Shown: positions 15,979 to 25,400, numbered from the stretch's first letter. The stretch is DNA of 64,000 nucleotides from Candidatus Sabulitectum sp. (GCA_021107435.1 JAIOSV010000072.1:1-64000); one strand, 5' to 3'. The notes: generated by a model from the sequence alone, not told the origin. Translations and numbers: made by a program.

Positions 15979-18456
15979 ATGTATTTCTTGTTCAGAACTA
16001 TGCTTTTACTAAGTCATCTGTGTGTTCTGAACTCATATCATTTGGAAATAGATCCGGCTCTGCTGGACAGTCTGTATTCAAATCCATATGCTGACTGCCA
16101 ACTTCCGGCCTTCATAGAAACCGGGACTGGTTCCTGTAGCTGCATAGCTGGATTCAGGGGCAACACATCTCTGGGCTACCCCAAAAAAAGCTGGAAGATT
16201 GAATTGTTGGATCATTCTATATTGAATACCTCTCATATTCTTCTTGATGCCCAGTACAATGATTTCTCTATGATGCGGAATGCGCTTGGCCTTTATTTAA
16301 CAAGAATACTGGGCCGACCCGCACCGCTGACTGAACATGTAGAACTATATATAAATGAAGAATATTACGGCGTTTATACCCGGGTTGAAAGAATTGATCA
16401 GTATTTCTACAATAGAAATTCTCTTGGTGATGGCCCTCTTTTCAAGGCTGCATACCATGTGGCAAGATTCGCCTGGCAACCTGCCGATACTATTGGAACA
16501 GCTGGTTTTGAACCGAGAAGAGGAAGCGAGGAGTCTTTGCCGCTGCTTCGACAACTTATCGATCAAATTAATCTGTATTCTCCTCTTTCAATTAATATCG
16601 ATGATTATCTTGCATATATAGCAGTCTCTGTGGCAATTTCAGATAAAGATGCAATATCCAAAAACTACTATCTGTTTCTCCCGCCGGAGAGAATATGGCG
16701 ATTTTTCCCGTGGGATCGGGACACTTCATTCGGCAATACAGGGTCAGGGGAATACGACTCACTATGGACTGAGTCGAGTCAGGTATATTGTTTCGACAAA
16801 CCAGCCCTTAATTCAAGACTTCTTGTGCAGGAAAATTACAGAGATTTGTTTAATGAATACTTGCTTCAGACGGGAAATTTTATGGCAGATGAACTGCCAT
16901 TCGTTATTGACTCCATTTACTATGAAATCCGTGAAAGTGTTTACTCTGACCCGCTAAAGCGAGGTACAAATAGCGATTTCGATCAAGCTGTAGCTGTTCT
17001 CAGAGGAGCAGTTATTGAACGCGGACAGTTTCTCCCGGAAATCTCTGGGTTAATTAAGGCCCTTAATGTGGAATATATTAGCCTTTCTGAGTGGGATTTT
17101 GGATCATACGCTTCTTCTGATTCTGTTACCGTTACAATTGGATTCTCGGAACCTGCTGCTTGGACTTTTCTCCATAGCTGGACCGATGGCATGTCGGTAA
17201 GAATTCTGGAGATGAATAAGGATGATATCAATGGATATACATGGAGTCTCTCCGTTAATTTCCCGGCAGATTATGAGCATTTGCATTTATCAGTAACATA
17301 TGTTGCCAAGGTCGGTTCTGTGCCCGGTATTTCCTCCTTCTCTTATCCACTGTATGGCTCATCACATCCATTCAGGCGTCTTTGTGCCCCTACAGCAAGG
17401 CGCAGTTCTGAACATCTGAATCCTGATTTTCTTGAAATTCTATCTCCGGTAAGGTATACTCCATTTCTCTGGTGCATCCCGATAGTCAACACATCAGATA
17501 TAACCCAGGATATTTCTTTTTGCGGTTTCCAGACAGGAGTTCCACCTGCGCGACTTTTCGCCGGCGCAGACATACTAATCATGCCTGGAGACACTGTGTT
17601 TCTGACCAACAACCATGAGATGCTGGAAGTTCTTCTTCCCGGGAAAATTGTCCTGGGTGATTTAGTTACTGATTCTCCGGCAAACACACAACTTGTTTTT
17701 CTTTACCCTTCATGGGAAACTGCCATTGACATAACCCTGGGAAATGAGGTTTCTTTTTACCGGACAGGAGCAGTACTTAACGAGCTCATGGCCATGAACG
17801 ACAGTACAATCGCAGATAACTACGGAGAATATGATGACTGGCTTGAATTAGCAAATATCGGGCCGGACAACATAAATCTTTCAGGGTATTTCCTTACTGA
17901 TGATGTCAAGAATCCTTTCAAATTCGCCTTTCCTGATACCGTAATAAAGCCTGGTGACTATTTTATTGTTTGGACTGATGGCGATCCTGAACAGGGGTCA
18001 ATGCATGCTGAATTCAACATGAGTTCTGAGGGGGAGAATATCTTCCTTTTATACTCTCTGTTTCTAGTTGATGAAATTGAATTTCCAGCTCTTGAAGGAG
18101 ATGCAAGTTATGGGAGGTGGCCAGATACTTTGGGTGAGTGGAATATTCTTGCAATTCCAACTCCTGGAACACCTAACGAGGGGGGGCCTGGCGGCGAAAC
18201 CCCGGAAAAGCTCAGCATACAGGCTCCAAACCCATTTCTCAACTGTGGTATAATCACAATCCGTGGACGACCGGGATTGTTCAGACTCAATGTATATGAC
18301 TTAAGCGGCAGGCTGGTTAATCATCTGTTTGAGGGAGAAATTATCTCTACAGGGTCTTTGGAATGGGATGTAACGTCTCTCCCCGCTGGAATTTACTTCC
18401 TGAAACTTACTTCCCGGGGAGAAACTGTTGTACAGAAAATTACAGTTATCCGGTAA
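15979..18456 (+). CDS. Second CotH-family exported protein with lamin-tail and C-terminal sorting domain
   Basis: An 825-aa protein with the same plan as the CotH protein at 10720: signal peptide, CotH domain (FRGNTSLGYPKKSWKIELLD, MMRNALGLYLTRILG, YYGVYTRVERIDQYFY, FFPWDRDTSFGN), lamin-tail region (LNELMAMNDS, YDDWLELANIG) and a final FlgD/T9SS-type domain (NVYDLSGRLVNHLF, GIYFLKLTSRG). Kinase residues look retained. It is transcribed alone from its own promoter and ends at a strong hairpin. Its codons are more A/T-rich than CotH1, so it is an older or transferred paralog rather than a recent copy. The likely role is modification of surface proteins; the substrate is unknown. Confidence 0.83.
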   Translation: MYFLFRTMLLLSHLCVLNSYHLEIDPALLDSLYSNPYADCQLPAFIETGTGSCSCIAGFRGNTSLGYPKKSWKIELLDHSILNTSHILLDAQYNDFSMMRNALGLYLTRILGRPAPLTEHVELYINEEYYGVYTRVERIDQYFYNRNSLGDGPLFKAAYHVARFAWQPADTIGTAGFEPRRGSEESLPLLRQLIDQINLYSPLSINIDDYLAYIAVSVAISDKDAISKNYYLFLPPERIWRFFPWDRDTSFGNTGSGEYDSLWTESSQVYCFDKPALNSRLLVQENYRDLFNEYLLQTGNFMADELPFVIDSIYYEIRESVYSDPLKRGTNSDFDQAVAVLRGAVIERGQFLPEISGLIKALNVEYISLSEWDFGSYASSDSVTVTIGFSEPAAWTFLHSWTDGMSVRILEMNKDDINGYTWSLSVNFPADYEHLHLSVTYVAKVGSVPGISSFSYPLYGSSHPFRRLCAPTARRSSEHLNPDFLEILSPVRYTPFLWCIPIVNTSDITQDISFCGFQTGVPPARLFAGADILIMPGDTVFLTNNHEMLEVLLPGKIVLGDLVTDSPANTQLVFLYPSWETAIDITLGNEVSFYRTGAVLNELMAMNDSTIADNYGEYDDWLELANIGPDNINLSGYFLTDDVKNPFKFAFPDTVIKPGDYFIVWTDGDPEQGSMHAEFNMSSEGENIFLLYSLFLVDEIEFPALEGDASYGRWPDTLGEWNILAIPTPGTPNEGGPGGETPEKLSIQAPNPFLNCGIITIRGRPGLFRLNVYDLSGRLVNHLFEGEIISTGSLEWDVTSLPAGIYFLKLTSRGETVVQKITVIR

Positions 18457-18488
18457 GATTTTCAGGGAGATTCCTCTCCCTGAAAATC
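18457..18488. terminator. Bidirectional hairpin between CotH2 and the lamin-tail gene
   Basis: A perfect 14-bp stem (GATTTTCAGGGAGA / TCTCCCTGAAAATC) with a TTCC loop lies between two convergent genes. There is no long T tract on either side, so termination strength is uncertain. Confidence 0.6.
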
Positions 18489-18495
18489 TACAAAA

Positions 18496-19083
18496 TCAAT
18501 CGGAGATGCTGTTGATTGCTCCGGGGGTTCCCCAGCAAACTGCATCGCCGCCTTTATCCGGCGTTGGATTGGAATAGTCATCTGATGGTTGCCAGTTGGT
18601 TTCATCATTAGGTCCAGCCGGGTCAATTCTTTCAAGAGACGCGCCATCTCCGTCGGCAGATGAAGGTTCTGTTCCGTTTGCTCCCCAGCTCTGGTCATAG
18701 CGAAGAGACTCCATAACAGTACCGTTTTCGCTGTACAGAATTATTTCGTCTGTTGAGTTTCTGAGCCTTGTCCACTCTCCACTCCATGGAATCAACCGGA
18801 TCTCTGTTCCGTATGCGGCCTTGAAAGAAAGATCATTGGCACAGACGACTCCGTAGCTGTCCGGGGCAAGAAGGTAGTGTCCAAGAAATACCTGATTGTT
18901 CCCGTCACTGATCATCATTCCGGCAATGTTAATCGCTTCAGAGGAAGAGTTATAAATTTCGATCCATTCCAGGTGTTCATCAAGACCAAGTGTGCTTCCG
19001 TCTGGATTATACATAACTTCATTCAGAACTATTGTTCCGGGTACCTGAGAAAGAACTGCTGTCAAAACAAGAAAATACGTCAT
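18496..19083 (-). CDS. Small exported lamin-tail-domain (LTD) protein
   Basis: A 195-aa protein with a signal peptide (MTYFLVLTAVLSQVPG) and one lamin-tail domain: IVLNEVMYNPDG, HLEWIEIYNSSSEAINIAGMMISDG, then LERIDPAGPNDETNWQPS and GTPGAIN near the end. Bacterial LTD domains are Ig-like modules of secreted proteins. It lacks the C-terminal sorting domain of its neighbours. It could be a truncated relative of the LTD parts of the two CotH proteins or an adaptor for them. No enzymatic motif is visible. Confidence 0.75.
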   Translation of the reverse strand: MTYFLVLTAVLSQVPGTIVLNEVMYNPDGSTLGLDEHLEWIEIYNSSSEAINIAGMMISDGNNQVFLGHYLLAPDSYGVVCANDLSFKAAYGTEIRLIPWSGEWTRLRNSTDEIILYSENGTVMESLRYDQSWGANGTEPSSADGDGASLERIDPAGPNDETNWQPSDDYSNPTPDKGGDAVCWGTPGAINSISD

Positions 19084-19127
19084 TATCTCTCCATTCTTTA
19101 ACCGGGAATCTATTTCACATATATCTC

Positions 19128-19676
19128 TTATACCCTGTTTAGTCGCAAGTGTTTCATTTTTACAAGAAAAACTCCAAGAAGAACCAGTAAACCCACTGCT
19201 ATAATCGGAACTGTTATCGCCAGTAACGATGTTGCAACAGCTGCTCCGTCCTCAGCGGCAGATACCATTCCTGATGTGCCCGTGGGGGTTGCAGCGGATC
19301 TCACAGAAACTGTTGCAAGTTGAACTCCTCCTGCAACAGCTCCACCGGCAACTGCCGCAAGTATCCATCTGAACACAGGAGACAGATCTCCTACCATGGA
19401 CGCTGTAAGAATCGTGCCTGCAATTGCAGCGGCAGGGGTGGCAATAACATCAAGTACGTTGTTAACCACCGGAACAAAGTAAGCCACTATCTCAATCACT
19501 GTAGCAAGACCGAATCCCATCAGAGCCGGCCAGCTTCCCAGCCACTCAAATCCGGAAGCAGGCTCCAGATGACCTGAGTGTACCGCAATACTCATAACAA
19601 GCATTGGAACAAAAACCCTAAACCCGCATGCGGCGCTCAGGGAAACTCCGACAAGCACACCAAGTACCCATTCCAT
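19128..19676 (-). CDS. DUF4126 membrane protein
   Basis: A 182-aa, very hydrophobic protein with four to five membrane segments. It matches the DUF4126 pattern: GVSLSAACGFRVFVPMLVM at the start, VNNVLDVIATPAAAIAGT in the middle, and ATSLLAITVPIIAV near the end. No function is known for the family. It lies between the LTD gene and iorB on the same strand, with gaps of about 45-55 bases, and may be transcribed from the ior side. Confidence 0.75.
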   Translation of the reverse strand: MEWVLGVLVGVSLSAACGFRVFVPMLVMSIAVHSGHLEPASGFEWLGSWPALMGFGLATVIEIVAYFVPVVNNVLDVIATPAAAIAGTILTASMVGDLSPVFRWILAAVAGGAVAGGVQLATVSVRSAATPTGTSGMVSAAEDGAAVATSLLAITVPIIAVGLLVLLGVFLVKMKHLRLNRV

Positions 19677-19731
19677 AAAGGCTCTCCGGGAGAAGGGAAC
19701 AGCTCCTGCCGTCCCCTCTCATTCATAATTT

Positions 19732-20307
19732 CTAAAGGGCTTTACCCCTTCTGAAAGCTTCTTTGTTAACTTCAAGAGCCTTTGGAGGCACTCTTTCTTC
19801 AATGGCCTTGAACCAGTTCTCCTCGGATATCTCCGGAAGGTGTCTTGATGCAGCACCAAGAAGAATGATGTTCACCACTCTGATATTCCCAAGTTCTCTT
19901 GCAATATCAACTACGGGAATCATAAGATTAGGAATCTTCATGTCATCGATGACCTTCTCCACGTCAGGATACACTGCTGAACCCGTGTTAACCGTCATGG
20001 GCTCTATTACAAGATCACAGGTAATGAGCTGTCCTGTTGGAGATAGATAACTGGCCCATCTGAGACCTTCCATTTTTTCCAGTGCCAGCACCAGATCCGC
20101 AGCGCCCTTTTCCACGAGAACGCTGTTCACTCTGTCGCCAAACCTCACATGGCTGGAAACCGAGCCTCCTCTCTGAGCCATTCCGTGAACTTCACTCTTC
20201 TTCACTTCAAAACCGGAACGCCATGCCGCGCTGCACAGAACCTCGCTGGCCATGAGAATACCCTGTCCGCCGGTTCCACAGATTATGACGTTTTTTACCT
20301 TGCTCAT
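19732..20307 (-). CDS. iorB: Indolepyruvate:ferredoxin oxidoreductase, beta subunit
   Basis: A 191-aa gamma-type domain of 2-oxoacid:ferredoxin oxidoreductases: IICGTGGQGILMASEVL, KKSEVHGMAQRGGSVSSHVRFG, and GSAVYPDV. Together with IorA it oxidises aryl- or branched-chain 2-oxoacids from transaminated amino acids to acyl-CoA with reduced ferredoxin. The start overlaps the iorA stop by one base (TAATG), so translation is coupled. It is last in ptb-buk-iorA-iorB. Confidence 0.93.
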   Translation of the reverse strand: MSKVKNVIICGTGGQGILMASEVLCSAAWRSGFEVKKSEVHGMAQRGGSVSSHVRFGDRVNSVLVEKGAADLVLALEKMEGLRWASYLSPTGQLITCDLVIEPMTVNTGSAVYPDVEKVIDDMKIPNLMIPVVDIARELGNIRVVNIILLGAASRHLPEISEENWFKAIEERVPPKALEVNKEAFRRGKAL

Positions 20308-22097
20308 TACACCACCCCCTCAAGATCTTTTGACAGCGCGTCTCTGGGACACACCTGAACACAGAGGTTGCAGTTGGGCCAGCAGAGCATCTCATTGATA
20401 ATCGGGATCTTTTCCTCTGCGTCCCAGCTGATAGCAGGACAGCCCAGTTTCACGCACAGTTTGCAGTGTACACATTTTTCAGGATCGTGTATTGCTACCG
20501 TCTTGCGCTTTGGTTTGTACTGCATAATACAGGGTCTTTTTGTAATGATGACACTTAACTCGTCCCTGTCGAACTCTTCCGTGAAAGCCCTCTTCATCTC
20601 GGGAAGGTCGTGTGGATCCACCACCCGTACATGCTTCACTCCACAGGCGAGAACCAGCTTCTCAAGGTCAAGAGCAGGAGCAGGCTGGCCTCTGAGGTTT
20701 TTTCCTGTAGTCGGGTTTTCCTGGCCGCCTGTCATCGCGGTAAGGCTGTTGTCCATTATCATTACGGTACCGGTATTTCCGTTGTAAACCATATCTATAA
20801 GACCGGTTATCCCGGAGTGGACAAAGGTCGACTCTCCTATGGCACTGACCAGTTTGGGCATTTTGTCTCTGCCAACAGCCTTTTCAATACCAGCCAGAAC
20901 ACCAATGGCAGCACCCATGCAGACCACGGTTTCAAGGGCATTGTAAGGAGGCATGAGACCTAAGGTGTAACAGCCGATATCACCTGTAGAACTGGCCTTC
21001 ATCTTTGAAAGAATATGGAAGGCTCCTCTGTGCGGACAGCCTGCACAGAGCGTTGGCGGTCTTCCCGGAAGTGCAACTTCTCCAAATGTCAGAGGCAGGT
21101 TCTCTCCGTCTTTGATGCCTTTTCTCACAAGTTCCGGATTAAGCTCTCCCTCTACAGACATCAGTTCGCTACCTTTTCCGTCAACAAGGAATCGGGATCT
21201 GATTCTTTCTTCGAGATAGGGCTCTCCCTCTTCAACAAAAATAACTTTGTCAACCTGGTCAAGGAATTTTTTTATCAGCTTCCATGGAAGGGGATTTGTC
21301 ATTCCCAGCTTAAGAACACTTGCGTCAGGAGATACTTCTTTCACATACTGATAACTGATACCGCTGGTGATGATACCAATTGATTTGTCGCCCATCTCAA
21401 TTCTGTTCAGCGGGCTGTCACAACCCCATTCTTCAAGTGCTTTGAGCCTTGCTTCAATCCTTGAGTGCATTTTTCTGGCATTGGCGGGAATGGGTACTCT
21501 TTTGGCAATATTCTTCGTGTAACCCTTTACCGGAATTTCAACACGGGAACCGACTTCTACAATGCTTTTCGAGTGACATATCCTTGTTGTTACCCTGAGC
21601 ATTACAGGGGTATCAAACCTCTCGCTGATCTCGTACGCAATTCCTGTAAAATCCCTGGCTTCCTGACTGTCGGATGGTTCAAAAATGACAACCTTCGCCG
21701 CTCTACCCATGAGTCTGTTGTCCTGCTCGTTCTGTGATGAATGCACTCCGGGATCATCGGCACTGACAATTACTATCCCGCCAGTGGCTCCTATGTAGCT
21801 TAAAGTGAAAAATGGATCCGCAGCCACGTTAAGACCAACATGCTTCATTGTTGTAATAACCCTGGCTCCTCCGAAAGAAGCCCCTGCAACAACTTCCATT
21901 CCCACTTTTTCATTAGGCGCCCACTGGGCATCAATCTCCGGGTATTCCTTTCCAATGGTTTCCATAATTTCGGTTGATGGTGTTCCCGGATAAGAGCTGG
22001 CAAAGTGTACACCGTGTTCCCATGCGCCCCTTGCTATCGCCTCGTTTCCCGACAGGAACAATTTCCCGGAATTAACTTCGTTGAGTTTCTTCCTCAT
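20307..22097 (-). CDS. iorA: Indolepyruvate:ferredoxin oxidoreductase, alpha subunit
   Basis: A 596-aa IorA. The N-terminal pyrimidine domain (FASSYPGTPSTEIMETI, DDPGVHSSQNEQDNR) is followed by a TPP/Mg domain (LCAGCPHRGAFH, IGESTFVHSGITGL, MDNSLTAMTGGQENP). The C-terminal ferredoxin module carries two [4Fe-4S] sites (CVHCKLCVKLGCP and CWPNCNLCVQVCP). Size and order are standard. It decarboxylates 2-oxoacids and passes electrons to ferredoxin; the small ferredoxin at 27150 is a possible acceptor. It lies 21 bases after buk. Confidence 0.95.
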   Translation of the reverse strand: MRKKLNEVNSGKLFLSGNEAIARGAWEHGVHFASSYPGTPSTEIMETIGKEYPEIDAQWAPNEKVGMEVVAGASFGGARVITTMKHVGLNVAADPFFTLSYIGATGGIVIVSADDPGVHSSQNEQDNRLMGRAAKVVIFEPSDSQEARDFTGIAYEISERFDTPVMLRVTTRICHSKSIVEVGSRVEIPVKGYTKNIAKRVPIPANARKMHSRIEARLKALEEWGCDSPLNRIEMGDKSIGIITSGISYQYVKEVSPDASVLKLGMTNPLPWKLIKKFLDQVDKVIFVEEGEPYLEERIRSRFLVDGKGSELMSVEGELNPELVRKGIKDGENLPLTFGEVALPGRPPTLCAGCPHRGAFHILSKMKASSTGDIGCYTLGLMPPYNALETVVCMGAAIGVLAGIEKAVGRDKMPKLVSAIGESTFVHSGITGLIDMVYNGNTGTVMIMDNSLTAMTGGQENPTTGKNLRGQPAPALDLEKLVLACGVKHVRVVDPHDLPEMKRAFTEEFDRDELSVIITKRPCIMQYKPKRKTVAIHDPEKCVHCKLCVKLGCPAISWDAEEKIPIINEMLCWPNCNLCVQVCPRDALSKDLEGVV

Positions 22098-22118
22098 TAT
22101 CTACCTTTCTTCCTGTTT

Positions 22119-23195
22119 TTACCTGTATTCTTTCTCTTCTTCAATTTTATCCATTACCCTTAAAACGCCCCGAACAAGAGCCTCAAGTTCTGCTTCACCG
22201 GGAAAGACAAGAACCTTCCCAAGGTAGGAAAGGTATTGTGTCAGAAGATCTGTTACCCAGGAGTTATATGCCATGCCTCCTGTTATGACAACCGCATCCA
22301 CTTCACCGCTTAGAGCAGCAGCCATGGCTCCGGCCTCCTTAGCCATCTGATAAATCATTGCCCGGAGTACAAGGTCGGCCTCTTCATCACCATTCTCAAT
22401 CCTTTTTCTGATCTTACCTACATGCTCTTCTTGAAGATAGGCGAATACTCCCCCTTTTTTGAGAAGCATTTTCTTCAGTTCCCCGGCATTGTACTTTCCA
22501 CTGAGACACAGTTTCATAAGCCCTGTCATGGGAAGACCACCAGTTCGTGTTGAACTGAATGGTCCATCATCATTTGCATTGTTGGTGTCTATCATCCTGC
22601 CTTTGCGGAGGGCATTAACACTGACTCCGCTTCCAAGATGCATAACAACCATATTCAGTTGATCCATCGGTTTGCCAAGATTCTCCGCGGCTTTGTAGGC
22701 AACCATCCTTATGTTGAGCGCATGGCTGAGGCTTACCCTGGGAAGAAGAGGATGTCCGCTGAGCCTGGCTACATCAATCATTTCATCTACACATACGGGA
22801 TCAACGAAGTAAGCCGGAACAGATGCTATACCCGCAATAGCCCAGGCAATAAGCGCGCCGAGATTTGAGGGGTGATCAGCCTGCAGAGTTGAACCGTCTT
22901 TGATATCGTCAAGCAGTTGTGTGTTTACCCTGTATGTTCCGCTTGCCAGAGGTTTGAATGTTCCTCCCCTGCCTACAACCGCAGAGAGATCTTCCAGCTT
23001 GTAACCTTTCTCCTTGAGAACTCCCATAACAATGTCACGCCTGAAGTCCATCTGATCGAATGTTGTTGGAAATGGCTCGAGATCAGATGGATCGTGATGA
23101 ATGTTCTCTTCAAATACCAGTTCGTCATTGGCGTAAAGACCTGCCTTAGTGGAAGTACCTCCGGGATTAATCGCCAGTATCAGTCTTTTCTCCAT
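22119..23195 (-). CDS. buk: Butyrate (branched-chain acyl) kinase
   Basis: A 358-aa acetate/butyrate-kinase family enzyme: start LILAINPGGTSTKAGLY, with VVGRGGTFKPL, VVMHLGSGVSVNAL, STRTGGLPMTGL and AVVITGGMAYN. It makes ATP from acyl phosphate. It overlaps ptb by one base, as in Clostridium-type ptb-buk operons. Linked to iorAB, the likely substrates are isobutyryl-, isovaleryl-, phenylacetyl- or indoleacetyl-phosphate as well as butyryl-phosphate; the sequence cannot decide. Confidence 0.93.
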   Translation of the reverse strand: MEKRLILAINPGGTSTKAGLYANDELVFEENIHHDPSDLEPFPTTFDQMDFRRDIVMGVLKEKGYKLEDLSAVVGRGGTFKPLASGTYRVNTQLLDDIKDGSTLQADHPSNLGALIAWAIAGIASVPAYFVDPVCVDEMIDVARLSGHPLLPRVSLSHALNIRMVAYKAAENLGKPMDQLNMVVMHLGSGVSVNALRKGRMIDTNNANDDGPFSSTRTGGLPMTGLMKLCLSGKYNAGELKKMLLKKGGVFAYLQEEHVGKIRKRIENGDEEADLVLRAMIYQMAKEAGAMAAALSGEVDAVVITGGMAYNSWVTDLLTQYLSYLGKVLVFPGEAELEALVRGVLRVMDKIEEEKEYR

Positions 23196-24091
23196 TATTT
23201 ACTCCCTGCCACTACAGCTCCCAGGGCAAGGCTGTTCAACTTTGTGGAAGCTGTATCAGACCGGCTGAGCATTACAATGGGTGCCGCCGCACCGGCGATT
23301 AGTCCGCCTACCTCTGTGTTGGTCATATACATGAATCCTTTGGCGAAAATGTTGCCGCACGCAATGTCGGGAGTGACTAGAACATTTGCCTTACCCGCAA
23401 CAGGGCCTGTCATCTTCTTGATAACCGCAGCTTCCGGATCCATTGCTCCATCCACAGCAACAGGACCCGCTACATCAGCTCCTTCAATTCCCTCTTCCGC
23501 AATCTGTGCCCAGAGAACAGTTTCAGGCATCTTTTCATTAGCGACCTCTACCGCTGCAAGAAAAGCAATTCTGGCCCTGTCCGCACCAAGTTTCAACATG
23601 ATATCAGCAGCATTGGAAGCTATCTGTTTTGCTTCTTCCTTATCGGGACAGATGTTCATTCCACCATCGGTAATGGCGACAAGCCTGTCCTGCCTGGGAG
23701 CATGGACAACTGCCACATGGCTGAGAATTCTTCCTGTTCGGAGACCAACTTCTTTGTTCAGAACAGCCTTTAAAAATATTGATGTTTTTATTAGTCCCTT
23801 CATGAGCATATTGGCCTCACCTGTGCTTACAAAACTCACAGCCTTCAGTGCTGCTTCTGTTGAATCCTCGCAGTTTATAACAGTGATGTTATCTGGAAGA
23901 TTCCTTTCGAGTACAGCAAGGGATTTTTTTACTTCTTCTTCTGAGCCTACAATTATGCTTCCGGCAAGCCTGGAGTCAGAAGCTTCTATAAGAGCTTTAA
24001 GAGAAGAAACATCATGACCCATGGGAACAGCTACAATAGAGCCCGCGAGAGATCTGGCGGCCTTTCTAATCTCAGAAAAATTGGTCAGCAA
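23195..24091 (-). CDS. ptb: Phosphate butyryltransferase
   Basis: A 298-aa phosphotransacylase that exchanges CoA for phosphate on acyl-CoA: ANMLMKGLIKTSIFLKAVL, RILSHVAVVHAPR, AITDGGMNICPD, GPVAVDGAMDPEAA and VLVTPDIACGNIFAKGF. I place the start at TTG 24091 (MLTNFSEIRKAAR), which has CGGAGG six bases upstream; the track start at 24127 has no ribosome-binding site. It is first gene of ptb-buk-iorA-iorB, divergent from the HAD gene. Confidence 0.93.
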   Translation of the reverse strand: MLTNFSEIRKAARSLAGSIVAVPMGHDVSSLKALIEASDSRLAGSIIVGSEEEVKKSLAVLERNLPDNITVINCEDSTEAALKAVSFVSTGEANMLMKGLIKTSIFLKAVLNKEVGLRTGRILSHVAVVHAPRQDRLVAITDGGMNICPDKEEAKQIASNAADIMLKLGADRARIAFLAAVEVANEKMPETVLWAQIAEEGIEGADVAGPVAVDGAMDPEAAVIKKMTGPVAGKANVLVTPDIACGNIFAKGFMYMTNTEVGGLIAGAAAPIVMLSRSDTASTKLNSLALGAVVAGSK

Positions 24092-24187
24092 TGGAAACCT
24101 CCGCTTTCTATGGGATTTACCCTGCACAATAGATATGATACTATGATTGAAATGAGCAAACTTAACCAGACCCGAGGAGGAATAATT

Positions 24188-24847
24188 CTGAAACTTTCAG
24201 AATTGTGGAATCAGGCTGAGGCTATCCTTTTTGATTTTGATGGTGTTCTCGCGGACAGCGAACCCCTCTACAGAAAATCCTGGAACCTTGTTCTTGCAGA
24301 CTATGCTCATTCAATCCCGGAAAAGGATTACTGGAAGTACTGGGCATTCCTGGGAGAAGGACTTGCGGGCGAAATGAAAAGAACAGGGTTGCGGGTGAAA
24401 GATAGAGAAGCAGCCAGATCACGACAAAAAACACTGTACGCAAAATTCTGCATGGATGGACAGGTTCCCTTTTTTCCTTTTGCTTCCGCTGTTCTTGAAA
24501 TGACGATTAAAAGAAAACAGTGCGCGATTGCCTCCAATACTGACAGCAACCTTATTACGGCCATGGCGGGAAAAAACATCTATTCTCTTCCTCCTGTTAT
24601 CGGAGGAGAGGGTCTCCGCCATAAGCCCTTTCCGGATATATTTCTTAAGGCTTCCAAATTTCTCCTGATTGAACCATCAAGATGTCTTGTTTTTGAGGAT
24701 GCATGGAAAGGTGTAAAGGCTGCTGAATCTGCCGGAATGCCAGCTGTTCTTGTTCGTAACGGTTACAATACCGCTCTTCCTGCCCCTGAGGCTCTCTGTG
24801 AAATTCAAGGTCTTGAGGAATTGTATCAGTTTTTGAAGGAGTTGTAA
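24188..24847 (+). CDS. HAD-superfamily phosphatase (beta-phosphoglucomutase-like)
   Basis: A 219-aa HAD hydrolase: motif I ILFDFDGVLADSEP, motif II region IASNTDS, motif III KPFPDIFLKA and motif IV VFEDAWKGVKAAESAGM, with a helical cap between I and II. Phosphatase or phosphomutase on a small sugar phosphate is likely. The start is difficult: GAGGAGG at 24174 fits CTG 24188 (spacing 7) and leaves motif I about 13 residues in, as usual. ATG 24152 is in frame but upstream of that site and has none of its own. Confidence 0.8.
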   Translation: MKLSELWNQAEAILFDFDGVLADSEPLYRKSWNLVLADYAHSIPEKDYWKYWAFLGEGLAGEMKRTGLRVKDREAARSRQKTLYAKFCMDGQVPFFPFASAVLEMTIKRKQCAIASNTDSNLITAMAGKNIYSLPPVIGGEGLRHKPFPDIFLKASKFLLIEPSRCLVFEDAWKGVKAAESAGMPAVLVRNGYNTALPAPEALCEIQGLEELYQFLKEL

Positions 24848-25398
24848 TGATCGGTGAACTGGTTATGTATCATACATTTGCAGTTCCTGCGTTTATGCTT
24901 GCGGCAGGCATCGCTCTTGCCTTTTTTGGAAATCGTCTTGTTCCCTTTGCTTTAGTTATCTGCGCATTGATACTCGGCTTTCTCCATGGCGGTTCTTTTC
25001 TTTTGCTATTCACTGTAAATCCTGATGTTTTACGGTTTGGCCCGGTGATACTTGCCGTTCTTCTTGCTGTTCTGGTTTCTTTTCTTTACAGAATGGCATT
25101 TTTTCTCGCCGGGTTGTTCATTGGGTTTTTCGCTTCGTCGGCCCTTTTCCCCGACTTGTCAGTAGTTTTTGCAGGAGGACTGGCCCTTATAGCAGGAGCT
25201 CTTGTTTATGTAGCAAGGAATTTTGTATTCTCGGTACTTACTGCTCTTATGGGGGCCGGTCTTACGGCAACCGGAGCCGTGAATCTTCTTGCCTGGGTGA
25301 ACGTTTCAGCAGGCGTTGCCGTATACTGGTTGATAGTTATGATAATCTTTATTGCAGGTGCCATATATCAACTAAATAGAAAAAAGGGAAGGAAATAA
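24847..25398 (+). CDS. Hydrophobic membrane protein, DUF4203/TMEM198-like
   Basis: A 183-aa protein with about seven membrane segments and a short basic tail (QLNRKKGRK). The spaced Gly/Ala-rich helices (FALVICALILGFLHGG, FFLAGLFIGFFASS, VLTALMGAGLTATGAVNLL) are reminiscent of DUF4203/TMEM198 proteins. I am not sure of that family and know no function. The ATG overlaps the HAD stop by one base, so it belongs to the HAD-membrane-membrane-glycosyltransferase string. Confidence 0.6.
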   Translation: MIGELVMYHTFAVPAFMLAAGIALAFFGNRLVPFALVICALILGFLHGGSFLLLFTVNPDVLRFGPVILAVLLAVLVSFLYRMAFFLAGLFIGFFASSALFPDLSVVFAGGLALIAGALVYVARNFVFSVLTALMGAGLTATGAVNLLAWVNVSAGVAVYWLIVMIIFIAGAIYQLNRKKGRK

Positions 25399-25400
25399 TA

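Noticed and set aside
22917-24017. 366-aa plus-strand ORF over buk and ptb
   Set aside because: It is the antisense shadow of two clearly recognised enzymes; its translation has no family resemblance.
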